Translations under genes and position numbers: made by a program
In this document: positions 27,679 through 37,425 of the stretch, one piece after another
Numbering within the stretch: position 1 is the stretch's first letter
Layout: every line of letters starts with the position of its first letter
The notes under the pieces: generated by a model
Told to the model about the DNA's origin: nothing
The model's database searches: none
Seen by the model: the letters and a program-made list of their open reading frames with translations, nothing else
Origin: Bacteroidales bacterium
GTDB lineage: Bacteria > Bacteroidota > Bacteroidia > Bacteroidales > UBA7960
Assembly: GCA_007118495.1 (NCBI GenBank)
Contig: SKRM01000031.1
Location: 33,075 to 97,074, forward strand
Length of the DNA stretch: 64,000 nucleotides
Direction of reading: 5' to 3'

Positions 27679-28701
27679 TTATGGGCTGCTTTCATTGATG
27701 TAACGTATGGCGTACTCCAGAATGTTATCGCGGCCGTGTACCTCAAAGCTGACCCTTAAATTGATCCGGACATCTGGCTGAATGCCGTGCTCAACATTGA
27801 AACCTTCAGGGTCGAGGGTCATGGTAGCAGAATACCTTAACAACCATCCATTTGGGAGTTCCTTATCGACCGGAATTCCGCCTCCCCCTCCACTTTTGTC
27901 ACCCATAAGCGTTACATGGGGCAAGGCGCTCATCTTTAAAATAAAATCATTTGTAGCACTATATGAAAACCTGTTCATGAGAATCACCACCGGTTTTAAA
28001 AATTGTTGGGCACCTTCAGGTGAAAGGTACTGAGCAAAGGGTTCATGAAAGTCGTCATGAGCGGGTCCTCTTTTGTACAAATGGTTCGAGACATGTCTGG
28101 TTTTATCTGCAAACCTTGACGCCAGTATCCTGCCGTTGCGGCTGCTGCCCCCGCCATTGCTCCTGACATCAATGATGATTCCATTCAGATCAGAATAATC
28201 CCTGATCAGTGCATCAATATCATTGGCCTTTATTTCTGAAGAAAAACTTTCATAATAGATATAGGCAACAGAATCTATGACCTGTGAGACAAACGGCCCT
28301 GAATGGCTGGCATCTATACCCAGATAGGTCTGGAAAATATTGGTGCGGTTAAAATTCAGTGGTGACTCCATAAACCAGGTATGACTGCGTGAAGATCCAA
28401 ACTGACTATACAGGTTTACATGCCCGTCTTTCATGAGAAAAAGCAGATCATCCATCAGGTAAAAGAAATCTTCCTGTTTCATGGCATGGGTTACCTGTGG
28501 TCGAAACTCATGGTAGATGCTATCCCAGTTGATGTCTTTGTATTCAAAAAAAACATATTTTTCATCAAGGGTTTTCCATAGATACTCAAAATTTTTTACA
28601 GGATCATCACTGGCCAGATCATCCATCCATACTTTTTCACAGGCACCACCCAGCAAGGCCAGTACCACTAAAATGAAAAAATGTTTTTTCCCGGCTTTCA
28701 T
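27679..28701 (-). CDS. S41-family peptidase, lipoprotein
   Basis: 340 residues with lipoprotein signal (LALLGGAC, Cys20). The catalytic region has GIIIDVRSNGGGSS and the nucleophile segment NRFSYSATNDF, then GDKSGGGGGIP. This is the C-terminal-processing/tail-specific protease fold without an obvious PDZ domain. It is likely a periplasmic or surface protease with unknown target. It follows an outer-membrane protein gene by 7 nt and precedes dus by 4 nt. Confidence 0.85.
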   Translation of the reverse strand: MKAGKKHFFILVVLALLGGACEKVWMDDLASDDPVKNFEYLWKTLDEKYVFFEYKDINWDSIYHEFRPQVTHAMKQEDFFYLMDDLLFLMKDGHVNLYSQFGSSRSHTWFMESPLNFNRTNIFQTYLGIDASHSGPFVSQVIDSVAYIYYESFSSEIKANDIDALIRDYSDLNGIIIDVRSNGGGSSRNGRILASRFADKTRHVSNHLYKRGPAHDDFHEPFAQYLSPEGAQQFLKPVVILMNRFSYSATNDFILKMSALPHVTLMGDKSGGGGGIPVDKELPNGWLLRYSATMTLDPEGFNVEHGIQPDVRINLRVSFEVHGRDNILEYAIRYINESSP

Positions 28702-28708
28702 AGTCGAT

Positions 28709-29509
28709 CTAAAAACTGAACATTGTTTTCACCACCAGCTGATGGCTGGCTGATTTCAATGGGTTTAACACAGTAAGCTGGTTATATTGCCATTGGTACC
28801 CCAGGCCAATTGCATGTCCATTAATTATTGTTCGGGTTAATCCTGCATAGATCCCCAAACCTGAATAATCAGGCCAGGTGAGAAACCGGCCATTTGTGAT
28901 ATAGGTTGAGAAACGCTGTGGTGTATTACCCAGCCAACCTTCAGGCAGTGGATAAGAATAGGAGTGACGTACAACATATGCCAGCAAAGGAAAGTTTACA
29001 TCGGCCTCAATACAGAAAGTACGGTCGGATACCTTGATGTGTTGAAGTAAAGATAATTGCAGTGAGAATTGGCTTAATAAATAGTTTTGCCTTTCGCTGT
29101 TACGGAACTTATGATGTAGCTTGCTGGTATATTGAGTCGAGAGCATGCTCCCCACCTTTATGATCCGATTATCGTCTGAAATTTTTGAAATTCGCCGGGT
29201 ATGTCCGGCGGTAACAATCATGGCTGCATGATCCATGGCCGATTGCATGACATGGGTTTTGGATGTGGTCATTTGCCCGGTCAGATACTGAAAGTTCAGA
29301 GATGTCTGGCTGTTTAAAGACTCTTTGTGATAAGATATGGTTGAAGTCCACTGAAGGCCACCATATATGAGTGGTGAAAAGCCCTGATCTTGAGTTTGTA
29401 CAAAACCTGCACCTGTACCGGCTGAAAGCCACCTGGAATTATCGGCGCTGACAGTGTAGCCTGGCAGAATAAGGTAAAGCACGACGATGATGGTTTTCAG
29501 CAATTGCAT
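28709..29509 (-). CDS. Putative outer-membrane beta-barrel protein, unknown function
   Basis: 266 residues from ATG 29509 (MQLLKTIIVVLYLILPGY); the longer start at 29533 is a TTG. A signal peptide is clear. The rest alternates polar and aromatic residues in short strands (ISYHKESLNSQTSLNFQYL, HAIGLGYQWQYNQLT) and ends in VKTMFSF, with the terminal Phe favoured by the BAM complex. No family is recognised. It is the first gene of the unit with the S41 peptidase and dus. Confidence 0.65.
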   Translation of the reverse strand: MQLLKTIIVVLYLILPGYTVSADNSRWLSAGTGAGFVQTQDQGFSPLIYGGLQWTSTISYHKESLNSQTSLNFQYLTGQMTTSKTHVMQSAMDHAAMIVTAGHTRRISKISDDNRIIKVGSMLSTQYTSKLHHKFRNSERQNYLLSQFSLQLSLLQHIKVSDRTFCIEADVNFPLLAYVVRHSYSYPLPEGWLGNTPQRFSTYITNGRFLTWPDYSGLGIYAGLTRTIINGHAIGLGYQWQYNQLTVLNPLKSASHQLVVKTMFSF

Positions 29510-29533
29510 ATTGGCGCATATTCGATAATGCAA

Positions 29534-29585
29534 ATATACAGAAGGTTGCTGTTATTCATTGAATAATCAGCAACCTTCTGTATAT
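29534..29585 (-). terminator. Long hairpin between the ompA-like gene and the next barrel gene
   Basis: A nearly perfect 24-bp stem: ATATACAGAAGGTTGCTG pairs with CAGCAACCTTCTGTATAT, continuing into TTATTC/GAATAA around a tiny loop. It lies 41 nt past the OmpA-protein stop. The tail on the minus strand is only moderately T-rich, so it may terminate or stabilise the mRNA 3' end. Confidence 0.6.
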
Positions 29586-29625
29586 GCACGCCTAATGCAA
29601 TTACAATAAACCGAATGCGCCTTGT

Positions 29626-30798
29626 TTAATTTTGCACCCGGAACTCAACCCTGCGGTTCAGTGTCCTTCCTTGTTCAGTATCATTGGTTGCTCTTGGATT
29701 ACTTTCACCAAGTGCCCGAATTGTAAGCCTGGAAGGATCGATCCCCTTGTTGACAAGGTATGCTTTTACTGATTCTGCACGTCTTTGTGACAGACCGATG
29801 TTATATTCTGCAGGCCCCGTAATATCAGTATGACCAACAACGACAATACGAATGCCCGGATTTTCTCTCATGAACTGTACAACATTGTCCAGAATACTGT
29901 GATACGCCGGCTTGATGTTATAACGGTCAATGTCGAACTGTACATAGGATATTTCAGGATTAAGTGCTTCCTGTGCTTGTTCCCTTGCCAGTTGAGCTTG
30001 TCTTCTTTCTTCTTCAAGTCTTAGTCTTTCAGCCTCTTCAGCTTGCCTTCTGGCTTCTTCAGCTCTTCTTTGCTCTTCGAGCCTTTGCCTTTCAGCTTCT
30101 TCAGCGCGTCTTCTTGCCTCTTCAGCTTCACGGCGGAGTCTTTCGGCCTCATGGTCAACTACCTCAACAGGAACTTCTTCAACAGGAGGCCTGCCAAGGG
30201 TGAAAATAAACCCGGCACTGTGCTTCAAATACCTGTCATTGTCATCACTGTCGATCAGGTCTCTTTTACTGCTGTTGGGAAAATTGGCTGTTGACTGCAG
30301 CTGTAAGGCCAGTCTTCGGCTGAACTGAAACTTCAAACTTAACCCGGCACCAAGCAAGATGTCAATTCCTTCATCGTCGATTCGGTGATCTTCATCATCG
30401 ACAACGCCATAAAATGCAATACCTGGTCCGGCCACAATGGACGGAGCAAACCAGGAATCCTGACTTAAAATATATCCATTGTTCAATTTATAGGCAAACA
30501 ATAGGGTTACATCGTTCTTGTACCCGCGAAAATCTTGTTGCCAATCTTTTCGGCGGCCATAATGACCCCGGGTGCCTTCTAGCCTAAGGTCAAAACTGGG
30601 AGTAAGAAATCGGTTAATGGTTACCCCTCCAAAGCCGTAAAAGGCTTTATTCAGATCGAAAAATGCATTGGTCAGGTCACCTTTGTACTCGTTCTTTCCA
30701 CCAATGAAGCCCAGAGCCCATTTATTGGTTTCATTTTGCGTTAGCCCACTCAATGGAATAAGTAAACAAATCGACAAAAATAGTAGCATTGTTCTCAT
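29626..30798 (-). CDS. OmpA-family outer-membrane protein with TolA-like coiled-coil linker
   Basis: 390 residues: signal peptide (1-20), an eight-strand-like barrel (about 24-200), an Ala/Glu/Arg-rich coiled coil (216-280) and a C-terminal OmpA peptidoglycan-binding domain (285-390). VVVGHTDITG, LSQRRAESVKAYL and NRRVEF are the OmpA_C signature. The protein ties the outer membrane to the cell wall. The long helical spacer is unusual for a barrel-OmpA protein and could span part of the periplasm. It probably ends at the hairpin 41 nt downstream. Confidence 0.88.
   Translation of the reverse strand: MRTMLLFLSICLLIPLSGLTQNETNKWALGFIGGKNEYKGDLTNAFFDLNKAFYGFGGVTINRFLTPSFDLRLEGTRGHYGRRKDWQQDFRGYKNDVTLLFAYKLNNGYILSQDSWFAPSIVAGPGIAFYGVVDDEDHRIDDEGIDILLGAGLSLKFQFSRRLALQLQSTANFPNSSKRDLIDSDDNDRYLKHSAGFIFTLGRPPVEEVPVEVVDHEAERLRREAEEARRRAEEAERQRLEEQRRAEEARRQAEEAERLRLEEERRQAQLAREQAQEALNPEISYVQFDIDRYNIKPAYHSILDNVVQFMRENPGIRIVVVGHTDITGPAEYNIGLSQRRAESVKAYLVNKGIDPSRLTIRALGESNPRATNDTEQGRTLNRRVEFRVQN
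29959..30153 (-). repeat. Internal repeat encoding an EEARRxAEEAER coiled coil
   Basis: About 65 codons of quasi-repeated units (EEARRRAEEAERQRLEEQ / EEARRQAEEAERLRLEEE). The DNA is also repetitive, with recurring TCTTCAGC blocks, so unequal recombination could change its length in frame. Confidence 0.75.
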
Positions 30799-30922
30799 AA
30801 TGGCTTGTTTTAGTGAGTAATTGTCTTGTATAAAGATATGAAATATAATTTGAACATGATGTTACATTTTGGCACAAGATGCTTACAATATTTACACATT
30901 TCAACGACAAACACCACCTGCA

Positions 30923-33112
30923 TTAAAAAGCTGAACCGGCCAGAACAAGTGCCACGATTGAAACAAGTTTGAGCAGTATATTCAGAGATGGCCCGGAGGT
31001 GTCCTTTAAGGGGTCACCCACTGTGTCGCCGACCACTGATGCTTTGTGGGCTTCTGATCCCTTGCCGTATTCCTGTCCGTTGTGTGTGATGCCTTTTTCG
31101 ATGAGTTTTTTGGCGTTATCCCATGAACCACCTGCATTTGACTGCAGAATAGCCAGCAAAACCCCTGATATGGTTACACCTGCCAACATCCCACCCAGGG
31201 CCTCCGCACCAAGGCTCAGACCCACAATAACAGGAACGGTTACAGCAATTACCCCGGGAAGTATCATTTCACGCAGTGCTGCTTTGGTTGAAATCGTTAC
31301 ACAGCGACCATAGTCAGGTGTGCCTTCGGCAGCATTTACTATGTCAACATCTGATTGGTCCCATTCATTTACAGCCTTGCCACTGTTTTTCTTCATGATC
31401 TCAAGGGCCGCTTTAAGTGGTGCTATGGTTTTAAACTGATGGCGAACTTCTTCGATCATTGATTGTGCAGCATCACTGACGGCTTTAATGGTAAGGGCCG
31501 AGAATACGTAGGGGAGCAGGGCTCCCACAAACACGGCCGCTATGACAGTTGATTTTGAGACATCTATTGAGGTGATACCTGCAGCAGTCATATAGGCACC
31601 AAACAATGCCAGGGCAGTCAATGCTGCTGAACCAATGGCAAAACCTTTTCCTATGGCAGCTGTTGTGTTTCCAACCGCATCTAATTTATCGGTGCGTTCT
31701 CTCACCTCTGGAGGCAGTTCAGACATTTCTGCTATACCACCTGCATTATCTGATATGGGACCATAGGCATCAACAGACAGTTGGATGCCAAGGTTTGAAA
31801 GCATTCCTACTGCAGCAATGGCAATTCCATACAGCCCGCCCAGGTGGAACACCAGAACAATGGCCGTAGCTATGGTAAGAATTGGAATAATGGTAGAGAG
31901 CATGCTGATTCCCAATCCGCTTATGATATTTGTGGCAGCCCCTGAAGTAGATTGTCTGGCAATAATCCTGACGGGAAGGTAGTCGGTTCCGGTAAAAAAC
32001 TCGGTTGAATACCCGATGACCAGTCCGGCCAGCAAGCCAATAAAGGATGAAAGAAAGATATTGAATGAAGTAACCTCTCGTTCAACACCGCCATAAAGCA
32101 GATCGGTAAACAAGAATGTTTCCGGGAGAATATTGGTTATTAGGAAATAGGAGGCAACCACCATGATAAAGGCCGAAACCAGTTGCGCCACGTTCAGTGC
32201 ATTCTGGGGGTTCCCGCCTTCTTTAACACGGATAAAAAACGTACCGGCTATGGATGAAATAATACCAGCCCCTGCCAGAAACAGCGGAAGTATAACAGGT
32301 GAAAGCCCGTTAAAAGCATCTGTATAACTGGCGGTCAGAAAAGCTGCACCCAAAACCATGGCCGCGATCATAGAACCCACATATGACTCAAAAAGGTCGG
32401 CTCCCATACCCGCCACGTCACCCACATTATCACCCACATTGTCGGCCACTGTGGCAGGATTCAAGGGGTGATCTTCTGGTATACCCGACTCTACCTTACC
32501 TACAAGGTCAGCTCCCACATCGGCTGCTTTGGTAAAGATACCACCGCCTACCCTGGCAAACAGTGCAATGGATGAAGCACCAAAAGAAAATCCTGTTACC
32601 ACGGTCAGTACTTTGTTTACACTGCTGATACTGTCAACACCAAAAAGAGATGAGTACAGTATGAATAATAAACTCAGACCCAGTATTCCCAATCCTACCA
32701 CCGCAAGCCCCATGACACTGCCACCGGCAAAAGCAATCCGCAATGCAGGATTCAAACCTGTTCTGGCTGCATTGGTTGTACGTACGTTAGCTTTGGTTGC
32801 GATTTTAAGCCCGATATAACCAGCCAATCCTGAACTAAGGGCTCCAATGACAAATGAAAGAGCCACCAGTGGTGATGAGTTTTCTGTTCCGGTGGCGAGT
32901 GCCAGTATGATGGCAATTGAAAGAACAAAAATGGATAAAATTTTGTATTCAGCCTTAATGAACGCCATCGCTCCATCTGAGATATAGCCGGCTATTTTGA
33001 TCATCTTGTCATTGCCTTTTGGTTGTTTTTTGATCCACAAGGCGCGTGACAGGGTAAACAGCAAAGCGATGACGCCGATAACGGGGATGAGATAAATGTA
33101 GTTGTTCTCCAT
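30923..33112 (-). CDS. hppA: Membrane-bound K+-dependent pyrophosphatase (ion-translocating)
   Basis: 729 residues from ATG 33112 ([13 protein letters not shown]); the longer reading to 33169 is rejected as an unconserved tail. About 16 membrane helices. The PPi-binding motifs [32 protein letters not shown] and the late [10 protein letters not shown]...[13 protein letters not shown] are intact. [10 protein letters not shown] has Ala at the position that is Lys in K+-independent enzymes, so it is K+-stimulated, a class that mostly pumps Na+, sometimes also H+. It conserves energy from pyrophosphate as an ion gradient, which fits the sodium-coupled transporters nearby. Confidence 0.94.
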   Translation of the reverse strand: MENNYIYLIPVIGVIALLFTLSRALWIKKQPKGNDKMIKIAGYISDGAMAFIKAEYKILSIFVLSIAIILALATGTENSSPLVALSFVIGALSSGLAGYIGLKIATKANVRTTNAARTGLNPALRIAFAGGSVMGLAVVGLGILGLSLLFILYSSLFGVDSISSVNKVLTVVTGFSFGASSIALFARVGGGIFTKAADVGADLVGKVESGIPEDHPLNPATVADNVGDNVGDVAGMGADLFESYVGSMIAAMVLGAAFLTASYTDAFNGLSPVILPLFLAGAGIISSIAGTFFIRVKEGGNPQNALNVAQLVSAFIMVVASYFLITNILPETFLFTDLLYGGVEREVTSFNIFLSSFIGLLAGLVIGYSTEFFTGTDYLPVRIIARQSTSGAATNIISGLGISMLSTIIPILTIATAIVLVFHLGGLYGIAIAAVGMLSNLGIQLSVDAYGPISDNAGGIAEMSELPPEVRERTDKLDAVGNTTAAIGKGFAIGSAALTALALFGAYMTAAGITSIDVSKSTVIAAVFVGALLPYVFSALTIKAVSDAAQSMIEEVRHQFKTIAPLKAALEIMKKNSGKAVNEWDQSDVDIVNAAEGTPDYGRCVTISTKAALREMILPGVIAVTVPVIVGLSLGAEALGGMLAGVTISGVLLAILQSNAGGSWDNAKKLIEKGITHNGQEYGKGSEAHKASVVGDTVGDPLKDTSGPSLNILLKLVSIVALVLAGSAF

Positions 33113-33197
33113 AAACCGATTTTTTATAGGATTGGAATTTAAATACTTGTTCCATAAACAATACATCATGCAAAAGGTTTATTTCAAAGACAAATAA

Positions 33198-33222
33198 TTT
33201 GCGGTCAAATGCATTATCTTTG
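33198..33222 (+). promoter_or_regulatory. Promoter elements for the aspartase gene
   Basis: A perfect Bacteroidota -7 box TATCTTTG at 33215-33222, 17 nt before the ATG. A TTTG at 33198-33201 is only 13 nt upstream, short for a -33 element, so the -7 box carries the call. Confidence 0.5.
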
Positions 33223-33239
33223 AATAAACCATAAATCAC

Positions 33240-34688
33240 ATGAGAAAAGAAACAGATGCCCTTGGACAGGTCAGCATTCCTGAAGATGCATTATATGGTA
33301 TTCATGCCTGGCGGGCATCCCGCAATTTTCCTGACCAAAGTCCATTTCATCATGAGTGGTACAAGGCCATGGGTATGGTAAAACTGGCAGCTTACCAGAC
33401 AATTATATCTCTCAGGTCTGCGGCCATATCCTCAATAAATGAAAACCAGTTGCCTCACGGCCTGGAAGATGCCCGGGTATTTGAATTTTTAAGGGATGCT
33501 GCATCAGAGGTGGCTTCGGGTAGATATTTTGATCATTTTATTGTACCTGCAAATCAGGGAGGTGCGGGTACAAGTATCAATATGAATGTGAATGAAATTC
33601 TGGCCAATGTTGCATTGAAAAATATGGGATTGAAACCAGGTCAGTATGATAAGGTGCATCCCCTGGAGCATGCCAATTTGTTTCAAAGCACCAATGATGT
33701 GGTACCCACGGCTCTGAAGGTTGCCATCATGCAGCTGCTCACAGGGCTTGAAGAATCGGTTAACAGGCTTAGGCAAGCCATGGAATTGCTTGAACAAAAA
33801 CACCGCAATGTCTTAAGGATCGCATATACCCAGATGCAGCCGGCAGTTCCGTCATCATTCGGAATGCTGTTTGGTGCCTATAATGAAGCCTTGTCAAGAG
33901 ATTGGTGGAGGGTTTCAAAATGCTTTGAGCGGATTAAAGTGGTCAACCTTGGTGGCGGAGCTACCGGCAGTGGTTTGGCTATCCCCCGGTTTTATATCAT
34001 GGAGGTGGTATCAAGATTGCAGAAACTTACCAATCTTCCTGTTTCAAGGGGAGAGAATCTCACTGATACAACACAAAACGTAGATTCGTTGGTTGAGGTA
34101 CATGCAATTCTCAAAGCCTATGCAGTAAACCTTGAAAAAATCTCTTCTGATTTCCGCTTACTTTCATCAGGATTGTCAGGACCGGCAGAGATCGTGCTAA
34201 AGCCGTTTCAGGCCGGGAGCAGCATCATGCCTGGCAAGGTCAATCCGGTTATTCCTGAGTTTGTGGTTGGTATATCGCATAAAATATACAGCAATGATGT
34301 GCTGGTATCGTCTCTTTGCGGCCAGTCATGTCTTGATCTGAATGCCTATCTGCCATTCATTGGCCATGCCATGCTGGATAGCCTGAAGCTGCTCATCCAT
34401 GCCGGTGATGCACTTGCAATGATGCTTAAAGAAGGCGTTGAAGTGAAAAATGAAGTATCCCTTCAAAAGCTGTTGCATAACCCATCAGTAGCTACTTCGC
34501 TGATCCCGCTCATAGGATATAATGAAGCCGGTCTACTGGCAGAAGTTATGAAAACCCAAAACCTCGACATTGAGGGTGCCAATAAAAAACTTCAGCTTAT
34601 TCCGGAGAATAAGCTGAAGGAATATGTAAAGCCAGAAAATTTGCTCAGGCTGGGCTATTCATTAAAAGAAACCCGCCAAAGCCATTAA
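33240..34688 (+). CDS. aspA: Aspartate ammonia-lyase (aspartase/fumarase superfamily)
   Basis: 482 residues. The superfamily loop GSSIMPGKVNP (326-336) holds the catalytic serine and Lys333/Asn335. NQGGAGTSINMNVNE and FQSTNDVVPTA form the other substrate-binding regions. YTQMQPAVP has Gln where fumarases have His (RTHLQDA), favouring aspartase, which converts aspartate to fumarate and ammonia. The N-terminal IHAWRASRNF differs from the usual IHTLRAxxNF, so a related lyase is possible. No associated hydrogenase-maturation genes are in the window. The 3' end carries a terminator for the opposite strand. Confidence 0.8.
   Translation: MRKETDALGQVSIPEDALYGIHAWRASRNFPDQSPFHHEWYKAMGMVKLAAYQTIISLRSAAISSINENQLPHGLEDARVFEFLRDAASEVASGRYFDHFIVPANQGGAGTSINMNVNEILANVALKNMGLKPGQYDKVHPLEHANLFQSTNDVVPTALKVAIMQLLTGLEESVNRLRQAMELLEQKHRNVLRIAYTQMQPAVPSSFGMLFGAYNEALSRDWWRVSKCFERIKVVNLGGGATGSGLAIPRFYIMEVVSRLQKLTNLPVSRGENLTDTTQNVDSLVEVHAILKAYAVNLEKISSDFRLLSSGLSGPAEIVLKPFQAGSSIMPGKVNPVIPEFVVGISHKIYSNDVLVSSLCGQSCLDLNAYLPFIGHAMLDSLKLLIHAGDALAMMLKEGVEVKNEVSLQKLLHNPSVATSLIPLIGYNEAGLLAEVMKTQNLDIEGANKKLQLIPENKLKEYVKPENLLRLGYSLKETRQSH
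34582..34619 (-). terminator. Minus-strand terminator inside the aspA coding end
   Basis: CTTCAGCTTATTC and its perfect complement make a 13-bp stem with a 4-nt loop (34590-34619). On the minus strand it is followed at once by TTTTTTATT. It lies 76 nt past the stop of the DUF4382 lipoprotein gene and so would end that transcript from within the convergent aspA gene. Confidence 0.8.
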
Positions 34689-34694
34689 GCTTGC

Positions 34695-35597
34695 CTATAG
34701 TTCTTCAATGTCAATGTCAAGGGTGGTGGTTTGTCCTGCCACTACTTCTACCTCTTCTACCAGCCCCAGTACTTCGAAAAATTCTCCGTTTTGAGTGGCA
34801 ACAACGACAAGGTCATAATAACCTGCCAGTAAGAAATCAATGTGGTACTGATTGTCAGCTGAAACCATATCACTGTTGACGGCATTGGAGAACCTGATTT
34901 CTTCATCTCCTGGTTCATCTGCTTCGGAATCTGTATAAGTTCCTGATTCGTATGCGTATACTACAACACCCATATTGTCAGGAATATTCAGAACTTCACC
35001 CCGAATTCTGCCGGCCTGATCATTTGCAACCAATCTGATGGTAGGCTTGAGTATGTATTTGCCCGAGTTTCCTGCTCTTACAACTGATCTGCGTACATCA
35101 AAGTCGGCGGTAACTTCAATTATGCCGTTAGCGGGTACGTCAAAACGTCCGATGGCTTTAAACCCTGATGCTGAACCGCTGGGAACAAATAAATTTTGTG
35201 TTGAACCATCCTCAAATTCCAGGTACGCACCTGGTGTGAAAGGGGGGCCCTGGCCTCGCTCCGGTGCCTCAAGCATGAAGCGTAACTGGGTATAGGTTCC
35301 TGGTTGTAATTCAAAGAATCCCAACAATTCTGTTTCTCCCCTGGTCAGATCCAAAAGATTAATTGTTACGGGTTCATCGAATTCATCAAATACTTGCCAG
35401 CTGTTGTCTGGCGTGTGATAATGGATCTCTGTGAAGGTTATAAACACTCCTGTGATACCATCTGTATCAAGGGGTGCATCCGTTAAATACAATTTAATCA
35501 TGCCAGCGTTCTCTGCCGGATCGGAATCTCTTTCACAAGAAACCATAGCTACTAATATACTTATTGCAATTACTGCAATTTTTCCAAATCTGATCAT
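34695..35597 (-). CDS. DUF4382-domain lipoprotein
   Basis: 300 residues from ATG 35597; the longer start at 35609 is TTG. The lipoprotein signal ends at LVAMVSC (Cys near 20). The DUF4382 domain follows with its typical opening, IKLYLTDAPLDTDGITGVFIT, and a FFELQPGTYTQLRFML stretch. The C-terminal part (about 180-300) looks like a beta-sandwich repeat (GEVLNIPDNMGVVVYAYESG). Function of the family is unknown; a surface-exposed or periplasmic role is likely. It lies 109 nt downstream of the anti-sigma/barrel gene on the same strand and converges with aspA. Confidence 0.8.
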   Translation of the reverse strand: MIRFGKIAVIAISILVAMVSCERDSDPAENAGMIKLYLTDAPLDTDGITGVFITFTEIHYHTPDNSWQVFDEFDEPVTINLLDLTRGETELLGFFELQPGTYTQLRFMLEAPERGQGPPFTPGAYLEFEDGSTQNLFVPSGSASGFKAIGRFDVPANGIIEVTADFDVRRSVVRAGNSGKYILKPTIRLVANDQAGRIRGEVLNIPDNMGVVVYAYESGTYTDSEADEPGDEEIRFSNAVNSDMVSADNQYHIDFLLAGYYDLVVVATQNGEFFEVLGLVEEVEVVAGQTTTLDIDIEEL

Positions 35598-35706
35598 AGG
35601 GCGAATCAATTTTAGTGAATAAAAATATTGATATACATCTATGAGACGTTGAAAAACGGATTAGGGTTGGAATGGATCAGATAACAACCTAAAAATGAAT
35701 GGGTAA

Positions 35707-36864
35707 CTATTTGAGATGGTAGCGCAGGTGAAGCCCTGCATGGAATGAAAGCAACTGAGTCTGTCCCATGTTCCGTGGAATGGATTGGTTGCCTGAAAAA
35801 ATGTTGGTCAGTCCATAATGACTATAAAAGCCAGCACCCATTTGCAGATTTGTTAACACCGGCCTGGAGAACTCAAAACCAACAAGTAGCCCGTAATCCA
35901 TGCGACGGTAGTCAAGCCTCACATCGTTACTTTGTCCGTTTATGGCAAATTCGGCGCCACGCAGGTAGGCTGAATACATCCCGGCCACCAGGCTGAAGGG
36001 GCTATTGGGTGATATGTTCCAGCCTGCATGAATGCTTAGCTTGGTGTAGTCCATATTTAGCCGGGTCTCAACAAACCTGCCATGTATATACTCATGATAC
36101 CTTTGTTGTTTTCTGGATATGATATCCAGGCCCATTTCAAGGTGTATGCGATTGCTGATGCCTTTTCCCGCAATAAATCCGAATGATTCGCCATAGGATG
36201 CAAGTGTAGAGGTGGTTTCATACATTTGCAATCCGCCAATGGTTTTGCTGTTCAGCAGCCATGTGTTGGCAAGTTGTCCTGACATTCCAACATAAAATGA
36301 GCGAACGGGTGTTATGGCATCTTCGTGGTCATCACTGAAAATATCTGAAGTGTAAAGCCTGCTTTCGGCAGATGGTTGTACAGCATCACTGGTAATCATT
36401 ACCGGTTGAGCAAATGAAACAAGTGTGGCAATGAGAGGATAGCGTGAAGTCATGGGGCTGACACGCATGGCTGCAGGAACACTTTGGCTGCCGGGTAGTG
36501 ATCGGCTGGCCAGGGCCAGATCTGAGCTGGGTTGTCTGGTCAAAACCTCAGAGATACCGATTGATTGCATAAAAACCGGTATTTCAGTTTCGCCTGCAAG
36601 CACTGTGCTTTGCTGGTTACTCCTGAAATTGAGTAACAGCAAGATGGAAGCTGTAACCATGAAAAATGCCAATGTGGCCGCGATAGACACAAAAGGCGCT
36701 ATTGCCCATTTGGTTTTTTGGGAAGAGGCAACGGGAACTTCCTTGTCAAGTTTGCTCCAGACAAGGTCAATATCAAGGGTGTTGTGAATTTCTTCCCAAA
36801 CCTTGTCAGGCGGATATTCCTGATTTGATTCTATTTGATTTTTATACCAGTTGTTAAAGTCCAT
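35707..36864 (-). CDS. Probable anti-sigma factor fused to an outer-membrane-barrel-like domain
   Basis: 385 residues from ATG 36864; a TTG at 36873 would overlap the sigma gene by 4 nt. Residues 1-50 are a charged cytoplasmic segment like the ECF-binding part of anti-sigma proteins. One transmembrane helix follows at about 53-78 (FVSIAATLAFFMVTASILL). A linker of about 110 residues leads to a C-terminal region (195-385) with short amphipathic strands resembling a porin-like barrel (FYVGMSGQLANTWL, GFYSHYGLTNIF). The gene follows an ECF sigma gene by 5 nt. Binding to the sigma factor is inferred from position and layout. Confidence 0.7.
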   Translation of the reverse strand: MDFNNWYKNQIESNQEYPPDKVWEEIHNTLDIDLVWSKLDKEVPVASSQKTKWAIAPFVSIAATLAFFMVTASILLLLNFRSNQQSTVLAGETEIPVFMQSIGISEVLTRQPSSDLALASRSLPGSQSVPAAMRVSPMTSRYPLIATLVSFAQPVMITSDAVQPSAESRLYTSDIFSDDHEDAITPVRSFYVGMSGQLANTWLLNSKTIGGLQMYETTSTLASYGESFGFIAGKGISNRIHLEMGLDIISRKQQRYHEYIHGRFVETRLNMDYTKLSIHAGWNISPNSPFSLVAGMYSAYLRGAEFAINGQSNDVRLDYRRMDYGLLVGFEFSRPVLTNLQMGAGFYSHYGLTNIFSGNQSIPRNMGQTQLLSFHAGLHLRYHLK

Positions 36865-36869
36865 TTTTT

Positions 36870-37415
36870 TCAATTTGGTTCATCGACCCATTGCTGCAAA
36901 AGGTATCTTGCCCTGCTGTATTGTGATTTGGACGTGCCGGATGAGATATTAAGCTTGTCAGCGATCTCCTGGTGCGTCATACCCTCAAGTGCATAGAGAT
37001 TGAAAATAACCCTTGCTCCCTCCGGAAGTCTGGCAATGTGCGCAAGCAGATCTTTAGTTTCCATATCAGACAGGGCTTTGTTCTTGGTTGAGTCAGGAAT
37101 AACCATCAGGTCGTCTGAAAAGAACTCTCCTGCTACCGGATTTTTTCTGAGTATATCAATGGCCGTATTGGTGACTATTTTTCTTATCCAGCCTTCAAGG
37201 GAGCCGCTTCCCTTGTATTGATCTATTTTGCGAAACACCTTTATAAATGCCTCCTGGAGCATGTCCTGGGCCAGTTGTCTTTCACCGGCATACCCAAGAC
37301 AAATGCCGTACATTTTTCTGGCATGCATACGGTAAAGTATTTCCTGGAAGCGTCTTTCATGTTTGACGCAACCGGCAACAATCTCTTTTTCGGTATACAG
37401 GTCTTTCTGTACCAT
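36870..37415 (-). CDS. ECF-type RNA polymerase sigma factor
   Basis: 181 residues with sigma region 2 (QDMLQEAFIKVFRKIDQ, then GWIRKIVTNTAIDILRK) and region 4 (VIFNLYALEGMTHQEIADKL, SKSQYSRARYLLQQW). There is no region 1 or 3, as in ECF sigma factors. It directs RNA polymerase to a small regulon, probably including its own operon. It is preceded by a lipoprotein gene (10 nt) and followed by the anti-sigma/barrel gene (5 nt), so the three look co-transcribed. Confidence 0.92.
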   Translation of the reverse strand: MVQKDLYTEKEIVAGCVKHERRFQEILYRMHARKMYGICLGYAGERQLAQDMLQEAFIKVFRKIDQYKGSGSLEGWIRKIVTNTAIDILRKNPVAGEFFSDDLMVIPDSTKNKALSDMETKDLLAHIARLPEGARVIFNLYALEGMTHQEIADKLNISSGTSKSQYSRARYLLQQWVDEPN

Positions 37416-37425
37416 ATAACAAGCC

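Noticed and set aside
36864..36873. 4-nt TTGA overlap between sigma and anti-sigma genes
   Set aside because: It needs a TTG start; an ATG three codons later gives a normal start 5 nt after the sigma stop.
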